Origin: Holophagaceae bacterium UBA706
GTDB taxonomy: Bacteria; Acidobacteriota; Holophagae; Holophagales; Holophagaceae
Assembly (NCBI GenBank): GCA_002298155.1
Contig: DBME01000014.1
Coordinates: forward strand, 215-8,245
DNA: 8,031 nt
Direction of reading: 5' to 3'
Shown: piece after piece, positions 1 to 8,031 of the stretch
How positions within the stretch are numbered: position 1 is the first letter of the stretch
How the letters are laid out: each line of letters starts with the position of its first letter
Made by a program: the position numbers and the translations under genes
The notes under the pieces: generated by a model
Databases searched by the model: none
Told to the model about the DNA's origin: nothing
Seen by the model: only the letters and a program-made list of their open reading frames with translations

Positions 1-330
1 ACCTGGTGCCCCTACTGCGTGGCGGAGCTGCCCGCCGTCCACAAGGCCTTCGAGCGCTTCAAGGGCCAGGGTCTGGAGATCCTCAGCTTCTCCCTGGACA
101 AGAAGCCCGGCGACGTCGCCCCCTTCCGCGCCAAGCGCCTGCCCATGCCCTGGAAGCACACGTGGCTGGAAGGCGCCAAGGCCAACCCCGTGGCCGAGGC
201 CTACGGCGCGGCCGGCATCCCCAAGTACGTCCTCGTGGGCCCCGACGGCACGATCCTGGCCGCCGACGCCACCCTGCGGGGCGCCGACCTGGAAGCTACG
301 CTGGCGAAGTTCCTGGCTCCGAAGCCCTGA
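1..330 (+). CDS. Thioredoxin-fold redoxin (TlpA/AhpC-TSA-like), 3' fragment
   Basis: The window opens inside this gene; 109 codons plus the TGA stop remain. The visible part begins Thr-Trp-Cys-Pro-Tyr-Cys, a CXXC redox motif right after the aromatic residue typical of thioredoxin folds. A Glu-Leu-Pro follows, as in TlpA/ResA-type proteins (C-x-x-C-x-x-E-x-P). The strand 'GLEILSFSLDKK' and the later 'GIPKYVLVGPDG' (Pro74 of the fragment as the expected cis-proline, then a beta hairpin) match the C-terminal half of the TlpA/redoxin fold. Such proteins usually act outside the cytoplasm as thiol-disulfide reductases or oxidases, but the N-terminus that would carry a signal peptide or lipobox lies outside the window, so location is unknown. 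The motif CPYC is more usual in glutaredoxins than in TlpA proteins. Its 3' end overlaps the convergent methyltransferase gene. Confidence 0.85.
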   Translation, partial: TWCPYCVAELPAVHKAFERFKGQGLEILSFSLDKKPGDVAPFRAKRLPMPWKHTWLEGAKANPVAEAYGAAGIPKYVLVGPDGTILAADATLRGADLEATLAKFLAPKP

Positions 331-1075
331 TCCGGTAGATCAGCAGGCACGCGTCGCGGCGCCCCGGCAGCGGGATGCGTTCGTCCGGTTCCACCCCCGG
401 CACCTCGAAGGTGTTGCTCACCAGCAGCGTCCCGGGCCGCATCTCCGCGCGGACCTTCTCCCACAATTCGGGCATGGGCGCCGGGCTGAGGAAGGCGTAG
501 ACCACGTCGAAGCCCGCCAGCTCCAGGTTCCAGAGGCTGCCCAGGTGGATCTTGCAGTTGCCCCTCACGGGCAGGGTGCGGATCCATGCGATGAGGCAGG
601 TGAGGGGGGAGGCCTCCACCCCCAGGAAGAAGCCGTCGGGCCGCTGCCGGGCCAGGAAGGCCAGGGGTCCGCCCAGTCCCGCGCCCAGGTCCGCGAAGCG
701 GAGCATGGCCGTGGGGCAGAGGGTCAGCAGGGCCTCCCAGGCCGCGTGGTTGGAATTGTAGAGGGGCACCCGGGTCAGCACCCCGCCCCCATAGACCAGG
801 AGCAGCGCCACCAGCGCCACCGGCCAGACCCAGGTGGGCAGCGGGTGGCGGAGGATGTAGTCCAGCAGGAGGGGGAAGAACAGCAGCCCCGGGGACCACC
901 GGGGCGCAAGTCCCAGCCCCCGCCCCACGGCCGAAGCCAGGATCCCCATGATCAGCACCGCCGTGGTCCCCCGGAAGGAGGCCGGCAGCAGCCCCGCCCT
1001 GGCCACCGCGGCAAGCAGGAACCACGCCGCCGCCAGGGCGAGGACGGCCCGGAGGATGGGGGACCAGGAGCGCAT
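296..1075 (-). CDS. Membrane-anchored class I SAM-dependent methyltransferase
   Basis: Encodes 259 residues. The first ~100 are strongly hydrophobic, with about three to four likely membrane segments (roughly residues 8-28, 37-52, 62-76 and 82-100). A Rossmann-type methyltransferase domain follows: motif I 'FADLGAGLGG' at 127-136, the acidic residue ending the second strand in 'GVEAS' (Glu154), motif IV region 'FDVVYAFLSP' at 189-198, and 'MRPGTLLVSNTFEVPG' at 212-227. The order (hydrophobic anchor, 'VPLYNSN' near 103-109, then the motifs) recalls the FAM173/ATPSC-KMT family of protein lysine methyltransferases. That is family-level inference, and the substrate is unknown. The start is ATG at 1073-1075; only a poorly spaced AGGA abuts it, and a GATAAT box lies 7 nt upstream. 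The 3' end overlaps the convergent redoxin gene by 35 bp. The small secreted-peptide candidate lies 92 bp upstream on the same strand. Confidence 0.82.
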   Translation of the reverse strand: MRSWSPILRAVLALAAAWFLLAAVARAGLLPASFRGTTAVLIMGILASAVGRGLGLAPRWSPGLLFFPLLLDYILRHPLPTWVWPVALVALLLVYGGGVLTRVPLYNSNHAAWEALLTLCPTAMLRFADLGAGLGGPLAFLARQRPDGFFLGVEASPLTCLIAWIRTLPVRGNCKIHLGSLWNLELAGFDVVYAFLSPAPMPELWEKVRAEMRPGTLLVSNTFEVPGVEPDERIPLPGRRDACLLIYRIRASEPGTSPA

Positions 1076-1081
1076 TCCTGG

Positions 1082-1087
1082 ATTATC
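1082..1087 (-). promoter_or_regulatory. Candidate -10 box for the methyltransferase gene
   Basis: On the minus strand GATAAT (five of six matches to TATAAT) ends 7 nt before the A of the methyltransferase ATG, so transcription would begin at or next to the start codon. I see no convincing -35 hexamer 16-18 nt upstream. Weak support only. Confidence 0.3.
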
Positions 1088-1167
1088 CGTACTTCAGCGA
1101 AATCCTGTTTGAAAAGCCGTGTCCAAATGCGCTCTCGTCACCCCAGCCCCTTTTCCCTCAGCGATCC

Positions 1168-1476
1168 TCAGGCGTTGCCGATGCGCACGTGGCCGGTGAG
1201 GCCGAAGTCGGGACGGAAGCCCTTCAGGCGTACGTACCCCTGAAGATCCACCTGGGTCCCCAGGCGGAAGTGGAGGTTCAGGGATGCGGTTCCCTGGTAG
1301 CCGTCCACCTGGAGGTGACCCGCGAGGGACGCCTTGCGGCCGGAGAGGGTGAGGCCGACGGTCCCCAGGGCGGGGGAGCTGGTCATGTTGATGCCCAGGT
1401 CCAGGCCGGAGCCGGTGACGGTGGCGAGCTCACGTTCGGTGAGCCGGGGCAGGGTGGTATTCAGGGACAGAGCCAT
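1168..1476 (-). CDS. Small protein with double-glycine-type export leader (hypothetical)
   Basis: Encodes 102 residues from ATG 1474-1476. The minus-strand sequence just upstream, AAAGGTCTTGCC before ATG, gives an AAAGGT Shine-Dalgarno at 6 nt spacing. Residues 12-23, 'LTERELATVTGS', match the double-glycine leader consensus at every key position: Leu -12, Thr/Ser -11, Glu -8, Leu -7, Val/Ile -4, Gly -2, Ser -1. Gly-Ser replaces Gly-Gly. Cleavage after Ser23 would release 79 residues with no Cys, Trp or Glu, about 18% Gly and a modest positive charge. This part alternates polar and hydrophobic residues, suggesting beta strands, and has repeat-like units near 51-60, 78-87 and 93-101. Such leaders are normally removed by C39-peptidase ABC exporters; none is in the window. 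I do not recognise the mature domain and no function can be assigned. A TTG-initiated extension to 1566 is open but less likely. Confidence 0.72.
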   Translation of the reverse strand: MALSLNTTLPRLTERELATVTGSGLDLGINMTSSPALGTVGLTLSGRKASLAGHLQVDGYQGTASLNLHFRLGTQVDLQGYVRLKGFRPDFGLTGHVRIGNA

Positions 1477-1563
1477 GGCAAGACCTTTAATAAATGGTTT
1501 TAGGAGTTCCGGTTGAAGGTCCGGGAAAGATCCAGGTTGGACGGGAACCCAGCTTTCTGTCCA

Positions 1564-1606
1564 CAAGGAAATCCAATTAAATTACCATTTATATATTTGA
1601 CCCTTA
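1564..1606. promoter_or_regulatory. AT-rich island between divergent genes, probable promoter region
   Basis: The 169 bp between the small protein gene (-) and gluQ (+) contain about 40 bp that are roughly three-quarters A+T (for example AATTAAATTACC and TTTATATATTTGA), in sharp contrast with the GC-rich flanks. On the minus strand it offers TATAAA and TATATA boxes that could serve as -10 elements for the small protein, leaving a leader of about 110 nt. No -35/-10 pair with good spacing could be fixed on either strand, so the exact promoter is unresolved. Confidence 0.4.
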
Positions 1607-1630
1607 TGCCCCTGTGGCAGGTCCTCCCGT

Positions 1631-1639
1631 TGCTATTCT
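1631..1639 (+). promoter_or_regulatory. Candidate extended -10 of gluQ
   Basis: TGCTATTCT fits the extended -10 pattern TG-n-TATnnT. Its last base is 7 nt before the A of the gluQ ATG at 1646, which would make the transcript leaderless or nearly so. This agrees with the poor Shine-Dalgarno (only GAG within TTGAGCG). No good -35 was found, as expected for some extended -10 promoters. Confidence 0.35.
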
Positions 1640-1645
1640 TGAGCG

Positions 1646-2551
1646 ATGGCATGCACCGGACGTTTCGCGCCCTCCCCCACCGGGGAACTCCATCTGGGCA
1701 ATCTCCGCACGGCCCTGGCGTCCTGGCTTTCGGCGCGGGCCCGCGGGGGGCGGTGGATCATCCGCATGGAGGACGTGGACACGGCGCGCTGCCGCTCCTC
1801 CCTGGGGGATGCGCAGCTGCGGGACCTCGCGATGCTGGGCATGGAGAGCGACGGGCCCGTGCTCTGGCAGTCCCGCCGGGGCGGGTCCTACCAGGCCGCC
1901 CTCCAGCGGCTTTTCGGCCAGGGCGGGCTCTATCCCTGCATCTGCACCCGCAAGGATCTGGCCGCCATGGCGTCGGCGCCCCACGGGGAGGACGGCCTGC
2001 GGGCCTACCCCGGCACCTGCCGCCACCGGCCACTGCCCTTCCTGAGGCCGGACGCGCTCCGGTTCCGGGTGCCGGAGGGGGCGGTGGCCTGGGATGACCT
2101 CCTGCTGGGACCCCAGGACGACGACCCGGCCCTCCTCACGGGCGATCCCCTCCTGCACCGCCGGGACGGATGCTACGCCTACCACCTGGCGGTGGTGGTG
2201 GACGACGGGGAGCAGGGCGTGGACGAGATCGTGCGGGGCCAGGACCTGCGGGGAGTCACCGCCACCCAGGTCCGGCTGCAGGAGGCGCTGGGGCTGCCCC
2301 GGCCGGCCTACGCCCACCTGGGTCTGGTGACGGCCCCGGACGGGTCGCGCCTGGGTAAGCGGGACGGGGCCCTGGGCCTGGCGATGCTGGCCCACAAGGG
2401 CATCGGGCCGGAGCTCGTGGTGGGGTGGCTGGGCTGGAGCCTGGGCTGCCTGGAACGCCCGGAGCCCGCGGCGGCCGGGGACCTGGTGGCCGGGTTCCGG
2501 TGGGACCGGGTGCCCCCGGGGCCCGTGGCCGTGCCGGCCGCCTGGACCTGA
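1646..2551 (+). CDS. gluQ: Glutamyl-Q tRNA(Asp) synthetase
   Basis: Encodes 301 residues, the usual size for GluQ-RS and far short of a full GluRS (about 470-500), because the anticodon-binding domain is absent. The enzyme activates glutamate without tRNA and attaches it to queuosine at position 34 of tRNA(Asp). Seen: 'RFAPSPTGELHLGNLRTAL' near 6-24 with the HIGH-like 'LHLG'; 'RMEDVD' at 40-45; the GluQ-RS zinc ligands Cys98, Cys100, Tyr121 and Cys125 (C-x-C ... Y-x3-C); 'YHLAVVVDD' at 179-187 and 'EIVRGQDL' at 194-201 of the active site; and the KMSKS-like 'RLGKRDG' at 235-241. ATG 1646 is chosen because 'MACTGRFAPSPTG' begins at the family's normal distance from the motif. The gene lies alone and divergent from the small secreted-protein candidate, and is not next to dksA as in enterobacteria. 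It implies that the host has queuosine-modified tRNA. Confidence 0.92.
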   Translation: MACTGRFAPSPTGELHLGNLRTALASWLSARARGGRWIIRMEDVDTARCRSSLGDAQLRDLAMLGMESDGPVLWQSRRGGSYQAALQRLFGQGGLYPCICTRKDLAAMASAPHGEDGLRAYPGTCRHRPLPFLRPDALRFRVPEGAVAWDDLLLGPQDDDPALLTGDPLLHRRDGCYAYHLAVVVDDGEQGVDEIVRGQDLRGVTATQVRLQEALGLPRPAYAHLGLVTAPDGSRLGKRDGALGLAMLAHKGIGPELVVGWLGWSLGCLERPEPAAAGDLVAGFRWDRVPPGPVAVPAAWT

Positions 2552-2580
2552 AATGGGGATGCGTGGCCCGAATACGGAAA

Positions 2581-2599
2581 AGCCCGGCCGAGCCGGGCT
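2581..2599 (-). terminator. Intrinsic terminator of rpsT, possibly bidirectional
   Basis: Perfect 8-bp inverted repeat, AGCCCGGC (2581-2588) and GCCGGGCT (2592-2599), around a 3-base loop. Read on the minus strand the GC-rich stem is followed by TTT (TTTT counting the last stem base), about 22 nt after the rpsT stop. On the + strand it lies 29 nt after the gluQ stop but has only a poor U-tract (GTTCC), so it may work weakly for gluQ. It separates two convergent genes. Confidence 0.8.
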
Positions 2600-2621
2600 G
2601 TTCCGATCCTTCCGCGGGGCT

Positions 2622-2885
2622 CTAGGCCAGGCCGTTGACCTTGAGGGTCAGGCGGCTCTTGTAGCGGTTGGCGGCGTTCTTGTGCAGCACGCCCTTGCGG
2701 CAGGCCTTGTCGACCACGCCGAGGGTCTTGGGCAGCAGCGTCGCGGCTTCGGCCTTCTTGCCGGCGGCCACGGCAGCCAGGAAGTTCTTGATGGCGGTCT
2801 TCATCGTGGAGCGGTTGGCGCGATTGCGCAGACGGGCTTCCACGTCGTGGGCGGCTTTCTTGGCGGCGGACTTGTGATTGGCCAT
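2622..2885 (-). CDS. rpsT: 30S ribosomal protein S20
   Basis: Encodes 87 residues, the normal size for bacterial S20, a primary 16S rRNA-binding protein of the small subunit body. The N-terminus 'MANHKSAAKKAAHDVEARLRNRANRSTMKTAIK' is the family signature: a short basic helix, then R-x-R-N-x-x-x-R-S-x-x-K-T. The C-terminal half has 'GVVDKACRKGVLHKNAANRYKSRL', also characteristic. The protein is rich in Lys, Arg and Ala and predicted fully helical. The start ATG at 2883-2885 has an upstream minus-strand AGGAG about 9 nt away and a second AGGA 4 nt away. The gene is monocistronic here, with a candidate promoter at 2970-2997 and a hairpin terminator just past its stop. The ~78-nt leader could host the S20 translational autoregulation known in E. 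coli, but no structure was resolved. Confidence 0.97.
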   Translation of the reverse strand: MANHKSAAKKAAHDVEARLRNRANRSTMKTAIKNFLAAVAAGKKAEAATLLPKTLGVVDKACRKGVLHKNAANRYKSRLTLKVNGLA

Positions 2886-2969
2886 GAATCCTGACTCCTG
2901 GATACCTGATTTGAATCGACCCTTGGGGCGTACGTGCGAACTGAAGGTCGCCCATGGAGGCGAAGAATC

Positions 2970-2997
2970 ATCATACCTCCGCCCGCCCCAAGATCAA
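2970..2997 (-). promoter_or_regulatory. Candidate sigma70-type promoter of rpsT
   Basis: On the minus strand TTGATC (2992-2997; matches TTGA of TTGACA) is separated by 16 nt from TATGAT (2970-2975; five of six matches to TATAAT). Transcription would begin near 2963, giving a leader of about 78 nt before the rpsT ATG. This is the best-formed promoter in the window. On the opposite strand GATAAT at 3011-3016 is a much weaker argS candidate without a clear -35. Confidence 0.5.
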
Positions 2998-3107
2998 GCG
3001 GAAAGACCTTGATAATCGCTTAAGTTGGGGCTTCCCGCCGGGGCCGGGTTCCTTCATGCTGGTTGGAGGCCCCTGGCTTCCGGTTCAAGGATTGTCATGG
3101 AGCGGGC

Positions 3108-6541
<3,434 letters not shown>

Positions 6542-6563
6542 ATCGCGAAACGCTTCCGGTCCG

Positions 6564-6572
6564 TGAGATAAT
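6564..6572 (+). promoter_or_regulatory. Candidate extended -10 in the pyrG-tkt gap
   Basis: TGAGATAAT fits TG-n-TATAAT with one mismatch in the hexamer (GATAAT, 6567-6572). It would place a start of transcription near 6579, about 17 nt before the tkt start codon. No -35 was found. There is no hairpin terminator in the 54-bp gap, so read-through from pyrG is also possible. Confidence 0.25.
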
Positions 6573-6585
6573 TCCATCATTCCAT

Positions 6586-6590
6586 GAGGT
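6586..6590 (+). promoter_or_regulatory. Ribosome binding site deciding the tkt TTG start
   Basis: GAGGT at 6586-6590 lies 5 nt upstream of TTG 6596, the only standard start codon between the in-frame stop TAG (6590-6592) and the conserved transketolase N-terminus. This supports TTG over the internal ATG at 6656. Confidence 0.7.
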
Positions 6591-6595
6591 AGAAC

Positions 6596-8031
6596 TTGAC
6601 CTTCGCCGCCACGAACATAGACAAACTGTGCATCGATACGATCCGGTGCCTTTCCATGGACGGCGTCCAGAAGGCCAACAGCGGCCATCCCGGAACCGCC
6701 ATGGCCCAGGCTCCCGCCGCCTACGTCCTCTGGACGAAGTACCTGAAGCACAGCCCCGCCGATCCGCGCTGGGCGGACCGCGACCGGTTCGTGCTGTCAT
6801 GCGGCCACGTGTCCATGCTGATGTACTCGCTGCTCCACCTGGCCGGCTACGGGCTGCCCCTGGACGAGATCAAGAACTTCCGCCAGTGGGGCTCCCTGAC
6901 CCCGGGCCACCCCGAGTTCGGGCACACCGCGGGCGTCGAGACCACAACCGGGCCCCTGGGCCAGGGCATCGGCAACGCCGTGGGCATGGCCATCGCGGAA
7001 CGCTGGCTGGCTGACCGCTTCAACCGCCCCGGCTTCAAGGTCGTGGACCACCACACCTACGTCTTCGCCGGCGACGGCGACGTCATGGAGGGCATCGCCC
7101 AGGAAGCCGCCAGCATCGCGGGCCACCTGGCCCTGGAGAAGCTGGTCCTCCTCTACGATAACAACAACATCACCATCGAGGGCAACACCGAGCTGGCCTT
7201 CACCGAGGACGTCGGCAAGCGCTTCGAGGCCTACGGCTGGCGCGTGATCCACGTGGCCGACGGCGAGAACCTGGAATCCCTGTCCAAGGCCTTCGCCGAG
7301 GCCCGCAAGCCCTGCGGCAAGCCCACCCTCATCGACTGCAAGACCATCATCGGCTTCCCCGCCCCCACCAAGCAGAACACCCACCACGCCCACGGCGCGC
7401 CCCTGGGCGAGGCCGAGATCCGCGCCACCAAGGAGATCCTGGGCTGGGATCCCGACGGCCACTTCGTCGTCCCCGCCGAGGCGCAGGACCACTGGCGCGA
7501 ATGCGTCACCCGCGGCACCGCCGCCCAGGACGCCTGGAAGGAGCTCTTCGCGGGCTATCGCGCCGCCCATCCGGAACTGGCCGCCGAGTACGAGGCCTTC
7601 CTCTCCGGCGAACCCGCCGCGCAGTGGCAGAACGCCCTGCCGGTCTTCCAGCCCGGCCAGGACCAGGCCACGCGCGAAGCCAGCGGCAAGGCCCTGAACG
7701 CCCTGGCCACCGTGATGCCCAACCTCATCGGCGGATCGGCCGACCTGGCCCCCTCCAACAACACCAACCTCAAGGACGGCGGCGATTTCGGCCGCACCAC
7801 CAGCGGACGCAACTTCCACTGGGGCATCCGCGAGCACGCCATGGGGGCGGCCCTCAACGGCATGGCCCTGCACGGGGGCCTGCGGGTCTTCGGCGCGACC
7901 TTCCTGATCTTCAGCGACTACATGCGTCCCAGCGTGCGCCTCGCGGCCCTCATGGGCCTGCCGGTGTCCTACGTCTGGACCCACGACTCCATCGGCGTGG
8001 GCGAGGACGGCCCCACCCACCAGCCCGTGGA
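6596..8031 (+). CDS. tkt: Transketolase, 5' part (runs off the window)
   Basis: 478 codons are visible of a protein usually about 650-680 long. It is a thiamine-diphosphate enzyme transferring two-carbon ketol units in the non-oxidative pentose phosphate or Calvin-type pathway. Seen from the TTG start: '[27 protein letters not shown]' (7-33); '[21 protein letters not shown]' (104-124); the ThDP-binding motif from 'GDGDVMEG' (159-166) to '[12 protein letters not shown]' (185-196); 'HHAHGAPLG' in the Pyr-domain linker region; '[13 protein letters not shown]'; and the cofactor-activating Glu413 in 'IREHAMGAA'. '[16 protein letters not shown]' sits at the window edge. The frame opens right after TAG 6590-6592, and ATG 6656 would remove about 20 conserved residues including '[10 protein letters not shown]', so TTG 6596 with GAGGT is preferred. 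'LSCGHVSM' at 67-74 replaces the common 'LSNGHGSM'; the ThDP-contacting His71 is kept. It follows pyrG by 54 bp. Confidence 0.94.
   Translation, partial: MTFAATNIDKLCIDTIRCLSMDGVQKANSGHPGTAMAQAPAAYVLWTKYLKHSPADPRWADRDRFVLSCGHVSMLMYSLLHLAGYGLPLDEIKNFRQWGSLTPGHPEFGHTAGVETTTGPLGQGIGNAVGMAIAERWLADRFNRPGFKVVDHHTYVFAGDGDVMEGIAQEAASIAGHLALEKLVLLYDNNNITIEGNTELAFTEDVGKRFEAYGWRVIHVADGENLESLSKAFAEARKPCGKPTLIDCKTIIGFPAPTKQNTHHAHGAPLGEAEIRATKEILGWDPDGHFVVPAEAQDHWRECVTRGTAAQDAWKELFAGYRAAHPELAAEYEAFLSGEPAAQWQNALPVFQPGQDQATREASGKALNALATVMPNLIGGSADLAPSNNTNLKDGGDFGRTTSGRNFHWGIREHAMGAALNGMALHGGLRVFGATFLIFSDYMRPSVRLAALMGLPVSYVWTHDSIGVGEDGPTHQPV

Noticed and set aside
1076..1167. Terminator between the small protein gene and the methyltransferase gene
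   Set aside because: Only trivial 4-bp complementarity (TTTG/CAAA) is present; no GC-rich stem with a U-tract.
1477..1566. TTG-initiated 30-residue N-terminal extension of the small protein
   Set aside because: ATG 1476 has a well-placed AAAGGT and puts the double-glycine site at the usual distance of about 23 residues. The extension would bury the leader.
1604..2395. 263-codon minus-strand ORF opposite gluQ
   Set aside because: Antisense shadow; gluQ has all synthetase motifs on the + strand.
3063..3107. TTG start giving argS 15 more residues
   Set aside because: No Shine-Dalgarno, and the added residues do not resemble ArgRS N-termini.
2886..3107. T-box or other riboswitch in front of argS
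   Set aside because: I looked for a T-box-like conserved stretch and an antiterminator/terminator pair and saw neither; only the rpsT promoter and a weak GATAAT are visible.
6797..8020. 407-codon minus-strand ORF opposite tkt
   Set aside because: Antisense shadow; the + strand shows clear transketolase motifs throughout.

Overview
The window is high-GC bacterial DNA with mostly chromosomal housekeeping content, and most of it reads as one stable core region. I see no mobile element, CRISPR array, tRNA or rRNA gene. Taxonomy cannot be fixed from this sequence. The high GC, dense packing and protein style would fit an Acidobacteriota/Holophagae-like or another high-GC free-living bacterium; this is a low-confidence inference.

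Left part (1-1645): the 3' end of a thioredoxin-fold redoxin on the + strand runs convergently into, and overlaps by 35 bp, a minus-strand gene for a membrane-anchored class I SAM-dependent methyltransferase. Upstream of that gene on the same strand is a small gene for a 102-residue protein. Its N-terminus matches the double-glycine (bacteriocin/ComC-type) export leader position by position, and its remainder is glycine-rich, cysteine-free and predicted beta-rich. This is the only accessory-looking part of the window and the most interesting one. An AT-rich island (about 1564-1606) separates it from the divergent gluQ gene.

Middle part (1646-3107): gluQ (+) encodes glutamyl-Q tRNA(Asp) synthetase and implies queuosine-modified tRNA. 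It converges on rpsT (-), ribosomal protein S20. A GC-rich hairpin terminator lies between them. rpsT has a recognisable promoter, and a divergent intergenic region of about 220 bp leads to argS.

Right part (3108-8031): argS (arginyl-tRNA synthetase), pyrG (CTP synthase) and tkt (transketolase, cut by the window end) lie head to tail with gaps of 35 and 54 bp, so they are probably at least partly co-transcribed. They cover tRNA charging, CTP supply and the non-oxidative pentose phosphate pathway or pentose supply, which is a plausible growth-linked cluster. Two translation starts need care: argS has a possible coupled 7-codon upstream ORF, and tkt appears to start at TTG.
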